This document shows, in pieces, positions 34,835-44,517 of a stretch of DNA of 46,192 nucleotides (position 1 is the first letter of the stretch; every line of letters starts with the position of its first letter). Source of the DNA: Limosilactobacillus viscerum (GTDB lineage Bacteria; Bacillota; Bacilli; Lactobacillales; Lactobacillaceae); contig NZ_CANDNW010000012.1 in NCBI RefSeq assembly GCF_947387525.1, forward strand, positions 1-46,192. The letters are read 5' to 3'. The position numbers were made by a program, and so were the translations under genes. The notes under the pieces were generated by a model, which ran no database searches, was not told the origin of the DNA, and saw nothing but the letters and a program-made list of their open reading frames with translations.

Positions 34835-36646
34835 ATGGCAAGTGAATATCTTGAGCATAAGTTAACATTATTGCCGGATAAGCCCGGTTGCTACTTGATG
34901 AAGAATATTAACGGACAAATTATTTACGTTGGTAAGGCGAAAAACTTGAAAAACCGGGTGCGTTCCTATTTTAAATCCAGTCACACCGGAAAAGTTGCAA
35001 AGATGGTTTCTGAAGTAGCAGACTTTGAAACGATTATTACGTCGACAAACAAGGAATCGTTTTTACTTGAAATCACATTAATTCAGAAACACCAGCCTTA
35101 CTTTAATATTAAATTGAAGCGGGGGACTGGTTACCCGTACATTAAGATTACTAATGAGCGTGACCCCGAAATTAAGATTACCAGTAAGATTAATAAGGAT
35201 GGTGCCTACTACTTTGGCCCTTATCCAAATGTCTATGCGGCAGAGGAGACGGTGCACTTTATCCAGAAGGTTTACCCCCTTCGTCGGTGCAATGGCTACC
35301 AGGGGCGCCCGTGTCTTTACTACCACATGGGACAGTGCTTAGGTGCCTGCTTTAAGGAGGTGCCTCGTGAAGAATACGACCAGCAAATTAAGCGGATCAA
35401 GTCCTTTTTAAATGGGAATACCGCCACGGTAAAAAAGCACCTGGTTGCGCGAATGAATAAGGCGGCAGCAAATCTAGAATATGAACGGGCAGCAGAGATT
35501 CGTGACCAGCTGCACTACATTGAAGTAACGGTCGAAAAGCAAAAGATCATTTCCAACGATAAGACGCCACGGGACCTTTTCAATTTCTATATGGACAAGG
35601 GCTGGTTATCAATTCAGGTCTTCTTTATCCGGCAGGCCCGGCTAATGAAACGGGAAAAACGCTTATTCCCGGTTGTCGATACGGCCGTGGAGGAAATGAC
35701 TAGTTTTATCCTGCAATTTTATAACCGGCGGAATAATATTCTCCCCCGGGAGCTGCTGCTTCCCAAGGGGCTCCCTAATAAGGAAATCAGCGAAATCCTT
35801 GGAATCCCGGTACGGACGCCGGAACGGGGCGAGAAACGGGACCTGATGGAAATGGCGGCCGAAAATGCGCGCCTGACCCTGGATGAAAAATTCCGGTTAT
35901 TAGAAATGGACAAGGGGAAGACGACCGGTGCTATGAAAGAAATTACCGATGCACTTGGCCTGCCGGAAGGACACAAGATTGAGGCCTTTGACCACTCACA
36001 TATCCAGGGGGCAGACCCGGTTAGCGCAATGGTCGTCTTTGTGGATGGCGAACCAGCAAAGAAGCTATATCGTAAGTATAAGCTAAAGACAGTGATTAAC
36101 CATGCGGATGAAGCTGCTAGTACCCGGGAGGTCATTCGTCGTCGGTATAGTCGCCTTCTCCGGGAAAATAAGCCGATGCCGGACATGATTTTTATGGATG
36201 GTGGCGAAATCCAGATGAACGCCGTTAAGGATGTCCTTGAAAATGAGCTTGGTTTGGACATCCCAGTTGTGGGGATGGTTAAAAATGACAAGCACAAGAC
36301 GGCGGACCTTCTCTTCGGTGAAAATGATGAACACGTTAATCTGAACCCGCGGAGCCAGGGCTTTTACCTTGTACAACGGATTCAAGATGAGGTTCACCGT
36401 TTTGCCATTACCTTCCACCGGAATGTCCATACAAAACACTCACTCAGTTCACGGCTGGATGAGATCAAGGGGGTTGGACCGCGAACCCGGACAAAGTTAC
36501 TGAAAAAGTATGGTTCAGTGACTAAGATCGCTCAGGCATCGGTTGATGAAATTCACTCGCTGGGGATCAATCGGCCGACCGCCCAGCTGATTAAGGTTTC
36601 GTTGCAGAAAAATGCGGAAGTTGCTAAGGGGAGTAGTCACGATTGA
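34835..36646 (+). CDS. uvrC: Excinuclease ABC subunit C
   Basis: It makes both incisions in nucleotide excision repair. The GIY-YIG domain is at residues 14-100 (GCYLMKN, IIYVGKAKNLKNRV). A cysteine cluster lies around 150-172 (CNGYQGRPCLYYHMGQCLGAC). The UVR domain is near 205-235, the RNase H-like nuclease domain from about 380 (EAFDHSHIQG), and C-terminal helix-hairpin-helix motifs (IKGVGPRTRTKLLKKYGS). 603 residues is normal. GGAGG lies 6-7 bases before the ATG. No LexA box was recognised. Confidence 0.97.
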   Translation: MASEYLEHKLTLLPDKPGCYLMKNINGQIIYVGKAKNLKNRVRSYFKSSHTGKVAKMVSEVADFETIITSTNKESFLLEITLIQKHQPYFNIKLKRGTGYPYIKITNERDPEIKITSKINKDGAYYFGPYPNVYAAEETVHFIQKVYPLRRCNGYQGRPCLYYHMGQCLGACFKEVPREEYDQQIKRIKSFLNGNTATVKKHLVARMNKAAANLEYERAAEIRDQLHYIEVTVEKQKIISNDKTPRDLFNFYMDKGWLSIQVFFIRQARLMKREKRLFPVVDTAVEEMTSFILQFYNRRNNILPRELLLPKGLPNKEISEILGIPVRTPERGEKRDLMEMAAENARLTLDEKFRLLEMDKGKTTGAMKEITDALGLPEGHKIEAFDHSHIQGADPVSAMVVFVDGEPAKKLYRKYKLKTVINHADEAASTREVIRRRYSRLLRENKPMPDMIFMDGGEIQMNAVKDVLENELGLDIPVVGMVKNDKHKTADLLFGENDEHVNLNPRSQGFYLVQRIQDEVHRFAITFHRNVHTKHSLSSRLDEIKGVGPRTRTKLLKKYGSVTKIAQASVDEIHSLGINRPTAQLIKVSLQKNAEVAKGSSHD

Positions 36647-36648
36647 TT

Positions 36649-36677
36649 TTGACGCCCCTTATTTTTTCCCATATACT
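36649..36677 (+). promoter_or_regulatory. Strong promoter of obg
   Basis: TTGACG (36649-36654), a 17-bp spacer and TATACT (36672-36677), beginning just after the uvrC stop. One of the best promoter matches in the window. Confidence 0.7.
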
Positions 36678-36708
36678 AGGTATAAGATGAAAGAACGGAG
36701 AAATTATC

Positions 36709-38031
36709 ATGAATACCTTTGTAGATCAAATTAAAATAGAAGCACATGCCGGTAAAGGGGGCGACGGAATGGTTGCCTTCCGCCGGGAAAAGTATGTTCC
36801 CAACGGTGGACCAGCTGGTGGTGATGGCGGCCATGGTGGCTCAATCATCTTGAAAGTCGATGAAGGACTGCGGACGTTGATGGATTTTCGTTACCACCGG
36901 ATTTTTAAAGCAAAAAATGGTGGTAACGGGATGAATAAGCAGATGACCGGCCCTAGTGCTGAAGACACCGTGATTGCTGTTCCCCAGGGGACAACTGTCC
37001 GCGACCTGGATACTGGTAAAATAATTGGTGACCTGGTTGAGAATGGTCAAGAATTAGTAATTGCTAAGGGTGGCCGTGGTGGTCGTGGCAACATCCACTT
37101 CGCCACTGCTAAAAATCCGGCGCCAGAAATTGCGGAAAATGGTGAACCAGGTGAGGACCGGTATCTTGAGCTAGAATTGAAAATGTTAGCTGATGTCGGC
37201 CTGATCGGATTCCCATCAGTCGGTAAGTCAACGCTCCTGTCCGTTGTCACTGGTGCCAAGCCTAAAATTGCGGCATATGAATTTACTACCCTTGTACCAA
37301 ACTTGGGAATGGTGATGCTGCCTGACGGTCGGGACTTTGCCATGGCTGATATGCCAGGGTTAATTGAAGGCGCCTCAAAGGGAATTGGCCTGGGATTAAA
37401 GTTCCTTCGCCACATCGAACGGACACGGGTTCTTTTACACTTGGTTGATATGTCGGCAGAAGACGAAAACCAAGCAATTGAGCGTTACCGTCAGATTAAC
37501 CACGAACTGGCAAATTATGATCCAGAACTCTTAAAGCGGCCGCAGATTGTGGTGGCAACAAAGATGGATATGCCAAATGCTGATAAGAATCTCGAAGTCT
37601 TTAAAAAGCAATTAGCGGCGGATGATACGTCGGCCGACCAACCGACGATCTTCCCAATTTCGGCAGTTACCCACCAGGGTGTTCAGCAGTTAATGCAGTT
37701 AACGGCAGACATACTGGATAAGACGCCGGCATTTGATAGTGAAAGCCACGATGAACAATTGACACCAGCGTATGAAGAGGCTGGTAAAGAATTTCAAGCG
37801 GATAAAGGTCCAGCATTTACCATTACACGGGACGAAGATGGTACCTGGGTTCTGGGCGGTGAAAAGCTCCTTCGCTTGTTTGACATGACAGATTTGACGC
37901 ACGAACAAAGTCAACTACGGTTTGCGCGTCAGATGCGACAAATGGGTGTTGATGATGCCCTTCGTGAAAAGGGAATTAAAGACGGCGAGATGGTTCGAAT
38001 CCGGAAGTTTGTCTTTGAGTTTATCCAGTAG
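36709..38031 (+). CDS. obg: GTPase Obg (CgtA)
   Basis: An essential GTPase in 50S maturation and stress control. It has the glycine-rich N-terminal Obg fold (residues 1-158), then G1 [11 protein letters not shown] near residue 165, [11 protein letters not shown]3 DMPGLIEGA and G4 TKMD, and a C-terminal OCT domain. 440 residues is typical. It leads obg-rnz-SDR; rnz follows by 31 bases. Confidence 0.96.
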   Translation: MNTFVDQIKIEAHAGKGGDGMVAFRREKYVPNGGPAGGDGGHGGSIILKVDEGLRTLMDFRYHRIFKAKNGGNGMNKQMTGPSAEDTVIAVPQGTTVRDLDTGKIIGDLVENGQELVIAKGGRGGRGNIHFATAKNPAPEIAENGEPGEDRYLELELKMLADVGLIGFPSVGKSTLLSVVTGAKPKIAAYEFTTLVPNLGMVMLPDGRDFAMADMPGLIEGASKGIGLGLKFLRHIERTRVLLHLVDMSAEDENQAIERYRQINHELANYDPELLKRPQIVVATKMDMPNADKNLEVFKKQLAADDTSADQPTIFPISAVTHQGVQQLMQLTADILDKTPAFDSESHDEQLTPAYEEAGKEFQADKGPAFTITRDEDGTWVLGGEKLLRLFDMTDLTHEQSQLRFARQMRQMGVDDALREKGIKDGEMVRIRKFVFEFIQ

Positions 38032-38062
38032 TCGTTACTAGAAAAGGTAGGGAATTTTTATA

Positions 38063-38992
38063 ATGCAACTTGAATTTTTAGGAACGGGAGCGGGCTCCCC
38101 AAGTAAGCAACGGAACGTCTCAAGTGTGGCGTTGCGGTTACTTGAAGAACGGAACGCAATTTGGCTTTTTGACGTTGGTGAAGCAACTCAGCACCAAATA
38201 TTAAATACAACGATTCGACCACGGAAGATTGAAAAAATCTTTATTACCCACCTTCATGGCGATCATATTTTTGGTTTACCAGGGTTACTTAGTTCACGTT
38301 CCTTCCAGGGTGGCAATGAGCCGTTAACGATTTATGGACCGGTTGGGATCAAGCGGTTTGTGGTAACTGCTTTACAGGTAAGTGAATCACGGCTAAGCTA
38401 CCCCCTCCACTTTGTAGAAATTGACCATGAGGGGGAGGTATTCCACGATCGCGGTTTTACGGTAATTGCTAAAAAGCTTGATCACAAGATTGCTTGTTAT
38501 GGTTACCGGGTAATTGAAGCGGACCACCCTGGTGAACTCCAGGTTGATAAGTTGCGTGAAATGAACATTCCTTCCGGTCCGGTGTACGGGCAGTTGAAGG
38601 CTGGTAAAACGGTGACCCTTGATGATGGCCGGACGGTTGATGGTAAAGAATTTATTGGAAAACCACAGAAGGGCCGAATTGTGGCAATCTGTGGTGACAC
38701 CCGGAAGACGGAGAATGCTGTTAAACTAGCAAAGGACGCGGATGTACTTGTCCATGAAAGTACCTTTGCGAAGGATGAAGTTAAGTTGGCCCGGAGCTAC
38801 TACCATACGACTAGTCTCCAGGCGGCTGAAATTGCCAAGCGGGCCGGTGCAAAGCAGCTTTTGTTGAACCACATCTCGGCACGGTATGCTGGTAAGTCGG
38901 CTTACCAGCTTGCCTACCAGGTTCGCGACGTATTTCCAAATACGCGGGTAGTAAATGATTTTGATGTTATAGACATTCCTTTTAATAAGTAA
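38063..38992 (+). CDS. rnz: Ribonuclease Z
   Basis: A tRNA 3'-end endonuclease of the metallo-beta-lactamase fold. The zinc motif [14 protein letters not shown] is near residue 62, with later ligands in GDTR and NHIS (LLNHISARY near 270). At 309 residues it is the long-arm bacterial type. obg-rnz linkage is common in lactobacilli. Confidence 0.96.
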   Translation: MQLEFLGTGAGSPSKQRNVSSVALRLLEERNAIWLFDVGEATQHQILNTTIRPRKIEKIFITHLHGDHIFGLPGLLSSRSFQGGNEPLTIYGPVGIKRFVVTALQVSESRLSYPLHFVEIDHEGEVFHDRGFTVIAKKLDHKIACYGYRVIEADHPGELQVDKLREMNIPSGPVYGQLKAGKTVTLDDGRTVDGKEFIGKPQKGRIVAICGDTRKTENAVKLAKDADVLVHESTFAKDEVKLARSYYHTTSLQAAEIAKRAGAKQLLLNHISARYAGKSAYQLAYQVRDVFPNTRVVNDFDVIDIPFNK

Positions 38993-39004
38993 GGAGCGAT
39001 GATT

Positions 39005-39838
39005 ATGCTGAAGCGGGTAAAGACGTTGCGGTTTTTACGGAACGAAGTTGTTTTGATCACGGGTGGTTCCAGCGGAATCGGTAAGTCATTAGCATTAGAG
39101 GCGGCCCGGCGCGGTGCAATCGTAGTCGTAACTGCCCGGAATAAGGAGAAACTTGACCAAGTTGCAAAACAGTGTTTGCTTCTTTCAGGGCGGCCAGCTT
39201 TTGCCTACCAGATGGACGCAACTTCACCGGACCAAATTGATGAAGTACTTACCCAGATTCGTCACCAGGTCGGCGCGATTGATGTACTAGTCAATTCTGC
39301 TGGATTGGCGGAGTTTGCTCCGGCGGCTGAGCAATCCTATAAGACAATGGATCAAATGACGGAAGTAAACCTGCTAGCATTAATGTACATCAGTCGGTGC
39401 GTTGCCCGGCAGATGATGGACCAGGGATACGGTGCCATTATCAACCTCGGATCCGCTTGTGGGAAGATTCCAACACCTAACAGTGCGGCATATTCCGCAA
39501 CTAAGGCTGGCGTTATCCAATTTGATAATGTTTTGCGGATGGAAGTTGCTGATTACGGGGTCCAAGTGTTAACTGTTAACCCTGGCCCCGTCAACACACC
39601 ATTCTTTGATAAGGCCGACCAGGACGGTAGCTACCGGGCTCACCTGCCAAAGTGGATGTTTATTGAACCGGACGAGCTGGCGCGGCGGATTTGGAATAAC
39701 GTTGGCTACAAGACACGTGAAATCAACGTCCCCGGCTATGTTGCTTACTTTGGCTGGGCTTACCAGGTCTTCCCAGGTCTCGGTGACTGGGCGATCAAGA
39801 AGTTCTTTGATTTTCAGCAAAATAAAAAGGAATTGTAG
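39005..39838 (+). CDS. Short-chain dehydrogenase/reductase
   Basis: A 277-residue classical SDR. The NAD(P) motif TGGSSGIG is near residue 18, NSAG near residue 93, the catalytic serine in NLGSACG near 144, and YSATK near 160. It resembles the YqjQ/DltE-type SDRs often found next to rnz; the substrate is unknown. ATG 39005 has AAGGAG eight bases upstream; ATG 38999 is too close to it. The C-terminus is amphipathic and aromatic-rich (VAYFGWAYQVF), possibly membrane-associating. Confidence 0.88.
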   Translation: MLKRVKTLRFLRNEVVLITGGSSGIGKSLALEAARRGAIVVVTARNKEKLDQVAKQCLLLSGRPAFAYQMDATSPDQIDEVLTQIRHQVGAIDVLVNSAGLAEFAPAAEQSYKTMDQMTEVNLLALMYISRCVARQMMDQGYGAIINLGSACGKIPTPNSAAYSATKAGVIQFDNVLRMEVADYGVQVLTVNPGPVNTPFFDKADQDGSYRAHLPKWMFIEPDELARRIWNNVGYKTREINVPGYVAYFGWAYQVFPGLGDWAIKKFFDFQQNKKEL

Positions 39839-39859
39839 AAATCCTCAGTCTCACTGTAG

Positions 39860-39871
39860 TAACGATCGTTA
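39860..39871. promoter_or_regulatory. Perfect palindrome upstream of recJ
   Basis: TAACGATCGTTA is a perfect 12-bp palindrome about 90 bases before recJ. It overlaps a possible -10 (TATATT, 39870-39875). It could be a regulator site; no known consensus is assigned. Confidence 0.3.
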
Positions 39872-39902
39872 TATTAGCCCGCTCAAATTGTTAGGGGCAT
39901 TG

Positions 39903-39941
39903 AAGGGGCAGTGGCATTTTTGCCACGCCTTTCTTATTTTT
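39903..39941 (+). terminator. Terminator or attenuator hairpin before recJ
   Basis: AAGGGGCAGTGGCA pairs with TGCCACGCCTT and is followed by a T-rich run. It ends only about 20 bases before the recJ start. It may end the obg-rnz-SDR operon, or attenuate recJ if transcription begins near 39875. Confidence 0.7.
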
Positions 39942-39960
39942 AGGAAATGTGGGGAAAAGA

Positions 39961-42276
39961 ATGATTAAAGCACAATATAATTGGCAGGAAAAGGCGGCCA
40001 GCGTTGATAAAGGGCAAACTGCGGCACTGGAAAAGGCGTTGGGCGTCTCACCAGTGATGGCAAAGTTATTGGCAGAACGTGGTCTAACTGATCCTGACAA
40101 GGCACAAGAATTCTTGAAACCGAGTTTAGAAACCATTCATGACCCGCGTCAGCTCCATGATATGGACAAGGCGGTTGAACGGATCGAAGAGGCAGTTGCT
40201 AATGGTGAAAAGATAACCATTTATGGCGATTATGATGCGGATGGGATTACCAGTACGGCAGTAATGTATGAAGCATTGGCGGGAATTGGTGCTAACGTTA
40301 ACTACTATGTTCCGGATCGCTTTACGGACGGTTACGGCCCAAACCAGACTGCCTATGATAAGATCATTGCGGACGGCACAAACTTAATTATTACAGTTGA
40401 CAACGGGGTTAGCGGTAAAGAAGTGATTGACCAGGCGACGGCCAAGGGCGTTGATGTTGTCATTACTGACCACCACGAATTGCCCGCTGAGCTGCCCAAT
40501 GCGACGGCAATAGTTCACCCCCGCTATCCGGGCAGTAACTATCCCTTCCCCGACTTATCTGGTGTCGCGGTTGCGTTTAAGGTTGTCTGGGCTCTGCAAA
40601 AGGAGTTTCCAGAGGAAGAACTGGACCTCTTAGCAATTGGTGAAATTGCTGACGTGGTAAATGTTACTGATGAGAATCGGGCATTGATTTCACTTGGTAT
40701 ACAGGAACTGCGACAGGGGATGCGGCCGGGGTTACACGCACTGGTTTCACTAGCAGGAGTAAATGAGAGCCAGCTGACGGACAAAGATATTAGTTTTTCA
40801 ATTGCACCACGCTTAAATGCGCTAGGACGGGTAGCTAATGCTAACGAAGGGGTTGAACTATTAACAACCTTAGATGAAGGACGAGGGAAAGAACTGGCTG
40901 CCGAGGTTGAGGAAGCTAACCAGAAGCGGCGAGAACTGGTTGATAAGATTATGACCAGTGCTCGTGAACAGGCGGCGAGTCCGGAGAACGCTGATTCACC
41001 AACCCTTGTTCTCCTGGGGCACAATTGGCACCAGGGCGTTTTAGGCATTGTCGCTAGCCGGATTATGGATGAGACGGGTAAACCGACCATCGTTGCAGGC
41101 GTCAATGATGGTGAAACGGTCGCCAAAGCCTCGGGTCGGAGTAGCGATGGCTTTAACCTATTTACGGCCCTTGCCGCTCACCGTGACTTGTTTACAACGT
41201 TTGGTGGGCACCCAGCGGCTTGCGGCCTATCGTTTGCGGAGGAAAATCTCGACCAGTTACGGTCAGCATTGGTTCACGAAGCTAAAAAGCAGGGCTTTAC
41301 CGGCCAAGAAAAAAGTAAAATTGCCGTAGACGGACACCTGGTTGTTGGTGACGTAAATGAAAAACTCTATCAAGAGGTTCAGTTACTGGGTCCGTTTGGG
41401 CCGGGAAATGAGCAGCCGGTCTTTGAAATGGACGATGTTCTACCCCACAGTATCAAAACAATGGGTAAGGATAACTCTCACCTTAAATTTAACCTAGGAC
41501 CGGTAACGGTGGTTGCCTTTGGAAAGGGAAAGCTGGCGCCGCTGCTAACCGGACAGGGAGCAGACATTGATATTCTTGTTAAACTAAGCATTAATGAATG
41601 GCGGGGTAAGCGAACCGTGCAGCTCATGCTCGTTGATATTCAGATTGGTGGAACGATTATCCTTGACCAGCGGACAAACCACCTAACGCCGCAACATTTT
41701 TCCATGGAAGGTTATTATGTAGTTGCTGATGACCGGCTCCATGATAATATCACGCCACATATTAGTGCGGGACACGTCCTTACTCCGGCAGAAGCAACAA
41801 CAGTTGATTTTGGTGGCCAAAGTGTGACGGTTGTTGACTGTCCACCACAATTAGACCAGTTTAAGGGAATCTTTGATGGCGATAGTGGACAACCAGCGGT
41901 GATCCGCTTGTTGTTATATGATGCCAATAGTATTTACTTGGCGGGGATGCCTGCCCGGGCGGACTTTGCCAGCTTCTACCGTTTTATTGCTCAGCACCCG
42001 AATCTTCAGTGGCCACAACAACGGTCAGCAGTTAGTCGTTACTTAAGAATTAATGAAGTTCGATTAAATTTAATGATAAGTGTGTTTTCTGAGGTAGGAT
42101 TTGTTACAATTAATGATGGTGTTTTAAATCTAGTGACCGGTGTCCAGAAAAGAGATTTAAAACAGACAGACCACTATCAAGCGCAACTCGCTCGCTACCA
42201 AGCTGAGCAAACGCTCTTGTTTAGTAATGCTGGTACGCTGACCGAGTGGGTCATGCAGTGCCTGAAGAAGAATTAA
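39961..42276 (+). CDS. recJ: Single-stranded-DNA exonuclease RecJ
   Basis: A 5'-3' ssDNA exonuclease in repair and recombination. The DHH-superfamily motifs are [11 protein letters not shown] near residue 82 and DHHELP near residue 164. The DHHA1 domain has [14 protein letters not shown] and [12 protein letters not shown] near 395-430, an OB region follows, and then a Firmicutes-type C-terminal extension of about 200 residues. 771 residues from ATG 39961, with GGGGAA five bases upstream; GTG 39949 is rejected. recJ-apt linkage is usual in Firmicutes. Confidence 0.95.
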   Translation: MIKAQYNWQEKAASVDKGQTAALEKALGVSPVMAKLLAERGLTDPDKAQEFLKPSLETIHDPRQLHDMDKAVERIEEAVANGEKITIYGDYDADGITSTAVMYEALAGIGANVNYYVPDRFTDGYGPNQTAYDKIIADGTNLIITVDNGVSGKEVIDQATAKGVDVVITDHHELPAELPNATAIVHPRYPGSNYPFPDLSGVAVAFKVVWALQKEFPEEELDLLAIGEIADVVNVTDENRALISLGIQELRQGMRPGLHALVSLAGVNESQLTDKDISFSIAPRLNALGRVANANEGVELLTTLDEGRGKELAAEVEEANQKRRELVDKIMTSAREQAASPENADSPTLVLLGHNWHQGVLGIVASRIMDETGKPTIVAGVNDGETVAKASGRSSDGFNLFTALAAHRDLFTTFGGHPAACGLSFAEENLDQLRSALVHEAKKQGFTGQEKSKIAVDGHLVVGDVNEKLYQEVQLLGPFGPGNEQPVFEMDDVLPHSIKTMGKDNSHLKFNLGPVTVVAFGKGKLAPLLTGQGADIDILVKLSINEWRGKRTVQLMLVDIQIGGTIILDQRTNHLTPQHFSMEGYYVVADDRLHDNITPHISAGHVLTPAEATTVDFGGQSVTVVDCPPQLDQFKGIFDGDSGQPAVIRLLLYDANSIYLAGMPARADFASFYRFIAQHPNLQWPQQRSAVSRYLRINEVRLNLMISVFSEVGFVTINDGVLNLVTGVQKRDLKQTDHYQAQLARYQAEQTLLFSNAGTLTEWVMQCLKKN

Positions 42277-42293
42277 AGGAGACAATTTCTGGT

Positions 42294-42812
42294 ATGACTT
42301 TAGACCTTTATAAATATGTTGCTAGTATTCCTGATTACCCGGAGAAGGGGATCATTTACCGGGATATTTTGCCACTAATGGCTGACGGTGAAGCTTACAA
42401 GCAAGCAACTGATGAATTGGTTGATTACGCAAAAAATAAACAAGTTGACATGGTAGTAGGCCCGGAAGCGCGGGGCTTTATTGTTGGTTGCCCGATTGCC
42501 CGTGAACTGGGAGTTGGATTTGCGCCAGCCCGTAAGAAGGGGAAGCTTCCTCGTGAAGCGGTCAGCGCAACCTACACGCTTGAATATGGCACCGCTACTT
42601 TGCAAATGGAAAAAGATTCGATTAAGCCTGGCCAGCGGGTATTAGTGGTTGACGATCTCCTGGCAACCGGTGGTACCATTTCTGCTACGATCAAGATGGT
42701 TGAAGAAATGGGCGGAATCGTCGTTGGCTGTGCCTTCTTGATTGAATTAAAGGACCTTAATGGTCGTGAAAAGATTGATAAGTACGGCGTTAAGACATTG
42801 ATGGAATTTTAA
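42294..42812 (+). CDS. apt: Adenine phosphoribosyltransferase
   Basis: It salvages adenine to AMP using PRPP. The PRPP-binding motif [13 protein letters not shown] is near residue 119, and [12 protein letters not shown] near residue 58 is the family signature. ATG 42294 gives the conserved [16 protein letters not shown] start and 172 residues. The AAGGAG site is somewhat distant (about 12 bases). It lies 17 bases after recJ. Confidence 0.96.
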   Translation: MTLDLYKYVASIPDYPEKGIIYRDILPLMADGEAYKQATDELVDYAKNKQVDMVVGPEARGFIVGCPIARELGVGFAPARKKGKLPREAVSATYTLEYGTATLQMEKDSIKPGQRVLVVDDLLATGGTISATIKMVEEMGGIVVGCAFLIELKDLNGREKIDKYGVKTLMEF

Positions 42813-42849
42813 AAAAGAGGGTGGACAAACCGTCACACCCTTCTTTTTA
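42813..42849 (+). terminator. Terminator of recJ-apt
   Basis: The hairpin GAGGGTG/CACCCTTC, starting at the apt stop, has A-rich and T5 flanks. Confidence 0.85.
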
Positions 42850-42873
42850 TAGCAACCAAAAGGAGTTATGCAA

Positions 42874-43470
42874 ATGATTTTCTTAGTAATTTTCGGTGGC
42901 CTGATGCTGATCTTAGGGGCTTTTTATTTAACTAATTCCTGGCAACGGTACCGTGAATGGAAATCAGGGACAATCATTGTGGTATTGAGTTTGATTGCGG
43001 TGGTTTATGGTGCAATTAACCTACCTTATTTCCATAAGGATAAGCAGTCGGCAAGTCAGGAGAGCTCTTCAGCGCAGGTTGTTCAGGATTCAAGCTTTTC
43101 GAACCGGTTAAGCGGGATTAATGGTGGGCAAACGAGTGCCAATCAGCAGGCTTCAGTCCTGCGCCAACTGCAAAAGGGGTATTCAAAGCTGGGAACGGTT
43201 GAGTTTAAGGAAAGCACGAATACGTACGTGATCAAGCCAACTGATGATAATACCGTCAGTGCAATTAAGGCGTTGGTGGATGACCCTAGCCAAGCATCGC
43301 AAATCGGTTGGTCAGACTTAACTAATTCGATTAAGAAGAATTCAGCGCAGGTATCAAAGGCGCTGAATGGTGACTATTCTATCAGTATTGTTAACCCAGA
43401 TAATACAAAGCAGGCGGTATACACGGCGAAGGATGGTCAGACTACTTACGATATTGCAAATCAAAAGTAG
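42874..43470 (+). CDS. Hypothetical membrane protein, two TM helices and extracytoplasmic domain
   Basis: The 198-residue product has two N-terminal hydrophobic segments (about residues 1-20 and 34-54), then a Ser/Gln-rich spacer, then a soluble domain of about 110 residues. The C-terminal YTAKDGQTTYDIANQK is reminiscent of lactobacillar surface proteins, but I do not recognise the family. ATG 42874 (AGGAG eight bases upstream) is preferred over ATG 42868. It is monocistronic and precedes the tRNA-Ser gene. Confidence 0.7.
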   Translation: MIFLVIFGGLMLILGAFYLTNSWQRYREWKSGTIIVVLSLIAVVYGAINLPYFHKDKQSASQESSSAQVVQDSSFSNRLSGINGGQTSANQQASVLRQLQKGYSKLGTVEFKESTNTYVIKPTDDNTVSAIKALVDDPSQASQIGWSDLTNSIKKNSAQVSKALNGDYSISIVNPDNTKQAVYTAKDGQTTYDIANQK

Positions 43471-43493
43471 GCAAATTTCAACTGCATGGTAGC

Positions 43494-43522
43494 TTTACGC
43501 TAAGGCATTTCTTTGCTATAAT
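43494..43522 (+). promoter_or_regulatory. tRNA-Ser promoter
   Basis: TTTACG (43494-43499), a 17-bp spacer and a perfect TATAAT (43517-43522), 16 bases before the tRNA. An 8-bp inverted repeat (AACTGCAT 43480-43487, ATGCAGTT 43524-43531) flanks it. Confidence 0.65.
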
Positions 43523-43537
43523 AATGCAGTTGAATAT

Positions 43538-43625
43538 GGAGAGTTGGCAGAGTGGTAATGCACCGGACTCGAAATCCGGCGAACCCGTGTTGAGCGGGCG
43601 CGCAGGTTCAAATCCTGTACTCTCC
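43538..43625 (+). tRNA. tRNA-Ser(CGA)
   Basis: An 88-nt class II tRNA. The acceptor stem is GGAGAGT/ACTCTCC, the anticodon stem CCGGA/TCCGG encloses loop CTCGAAA (anticodon CGA, reads UCG), there is a long variable arm, and the T arm is CAGG-TTCAAAT-CCTG. CCA is not encoded. The accessory region with phage remnants begins directly downstream, so it is a likely integration target. Confidence 0.97.
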
Positions 43626-43655
43626 TTTATATATAAAGCTTGTGAAAGCACAAAG

Positions 43656-43694
43656 AAGCACGAACCCTTGAAATATTGGGGTTTGTGCTCTTTT
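43656..43694 (+). terminator. Terminator of tRNA-Ser
   Basis: AGCACGAACCC (43657-43667) pairs with GGGTTTGTGCT, followed by T4. Confidence 0.75.
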
Positions 43695-43716
43695 AGTTCA
43701 CATGGAAAAGCATAGA

Positions 43717-43733
43717 AAAGTATACAAGTGCCA
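43717..43733 (+). repeat. Direct repeat, left copy
   Basis: This 17-bp sequence recurs at 45092-45108 with one mismatch. It lies in a stretch with further short repeats (GGAAAAG, AGAAAAG, CCACAC, CCACACA) that resemble integrase arm sites. With the right copy it brackets the phage remnants and the toxin-antitoxin pair. Confidence 0.55.
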
Positions 43734-43753
43734 CACATTTTCCACACAAATAA

Positions 43754-43781
43754 ATAAAAAGCTCCCATTTTGTGTGGGAGC
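43754..43781 (-). terminator. Terminator of the integrase remnant
   Basis: GCTCCCA (43761-43767) pairs with TGGGAGC (43775-43781). On the minus strand the stem is followed by T5, just beyond the integrase stop. Confidence 0.8.
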
Positions 43782-43804
43782 CAAACAGAACTTGAAGTCT
43801 TATA

Positions 43805-43993
43805 CTATAAGGATTTTAGAGCATCAATTATCTGCTGATCTATTTTATCTTTGTATTCGTCAATTAGATAAGCATAAGTGTTAGCGGTAGTCGACAAGTT
43901 AGAGTGACCTAGTTGTTTAGAAATTGCGTACAGGTTTATCCCTTGTGCTAGCAGAAGGACAACGAGAGAGCAAGTAGAAGTGGAAATTTTTGT
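43805..43993 (-). pseudogene. Tyrosine recombinase (phage integrase) C-terminal remnant
   Basis: About 62 codons remain in frame. The end reads GINLYAISKQLGHSNLSTT, then ANTYAYLIDEYKDKIDQQI, the integrase C-terminus. The box III histidine (LGHSN) and the nucleophilic tyrosine (in NTYAYL) are kept. The upstream R and H-x-x-R boxes are gone: the frame meets a stop at 43994-43996, and the sequence just before LLLAQG is altered. It points at the tRNA-Ser gene, the usual orientation of an integrase beside its attachment site. It cannot be functional. Confidence 0.82.
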
Positions 43994-44039
43994 TTAGCCA
44001 AGCTAACGGCCCTGAGAGCTATCCTGAGGGACTTATTGA

Positions 44040-44237
44040 CAGCAACTTCCTAGAACCAACTCTTTAGAGCAAGAAATTCTATCAACCATATCCAAAGGGA
44101 TTTCTTTTGTTTCAGTTCCGTAAATTAATCACGACCAAGAAAAATAATGCGGGTATTAGTACAGACAATTAACACGGGGTTACTATCCACAAAGCCAATA
44201 GCGGCATATAAAACCGTTTCGCCATTAACATTAATTT
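44040..44237 (-). pseudogene. PH-domain (YokE-like) protein remnant with frameshift
   Basis: Two adjacent minus-strand segments in different frames read as one protein. The first contains NGETVLYAAIGFVDSNPVLI and then CTNTRIIFLG; the second contains YGTETKEIPLDMVDRIS. Restoring one base at about 44125 would join them as RIIFLGRG-IYGTE. The pattern is that of small bacterial PH-domain proteins, common in the lysogeny regions of lactic acid bacterial phages. No start is left, and the 3' end runs into the integrase remnant. Confidence 0.6.
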
Positions 44238-44431
44238 AACACACTTTAAAGCAGTTTCGTTGTCATCATCTTCTAATACAACAGCGATTTTACTATTTTT
44301 AAGTTATGGTTGTTCTCTAATGATGGCTAATGCACCATTAAGAACAGTTGGCTCCAAGCTATCTCCTTTACAGTGGGGGACAGAAAATGGTTCGACATCA
44401 ACTGCTGCTTTTTGTAACTGGAGAGATGAAC
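44229..44431 (-). pseudogene. S24/LexA-like (phage CI-type) repressor C-terminal remnant
   Basis: One minus-strand frame reads PFSVPHCKGDSLEPTVLNGA, then LAIIREQP, an in-frame stop (44304-44306), then KIAVVLEDDDNETALKCVK. This is the S24 peptidase-like domain: GDSLEPT carries the catalytic serine and TALKCV the catalytic lysine. The N-terminal helix-turn-helix is absent and the frame is lost into the PH remnant. Such domains end phage CI repressors and ImmR/LexA-type regulators. Confidence 0.68.
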
Positions 44432-44485
44432 AGTACTATTAGAAAGAAAATATAAATATACCATATATAAATAATATATACGATA

Positions 44486-44494
44486 TGCTATAAT
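44486..44494 (+). promoter_or_regulatory. Toxin-antitoxin promoter
   Basis: TGC-TATAAT is an extended -10 in a very AT-rich region (44450-44500) with imperfect TATA-type inverted repeats. These could be antitoxin operator sites, as is usual for autoregulated DinJ/RelB operons. Confidence 0.55.
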
Positions 44495-44517
44495 TAATCG
44501 TTGAAGAGGTGATTGAG

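Noticed and set aside
43604-43625. tRNA 3' end as duplicated attachment core
   Set aside because: I looked for a second copy of the T-arm/acceptor end between 43626 and 46192 and saw none, so a classic tRNA-core att duplication is not supported in this window.
43524-43715. Plus-strand open frame across the tRNA
   Set aside because: It reads through the tRNA-Ser gene and its terminator and is a chance frame.
44260-44442. Plus-strand 60-codon open frame
   Set aside because: It is antisense to the repressor remnant, which has clear family motifs (GDSLEPT) on the minus strand.
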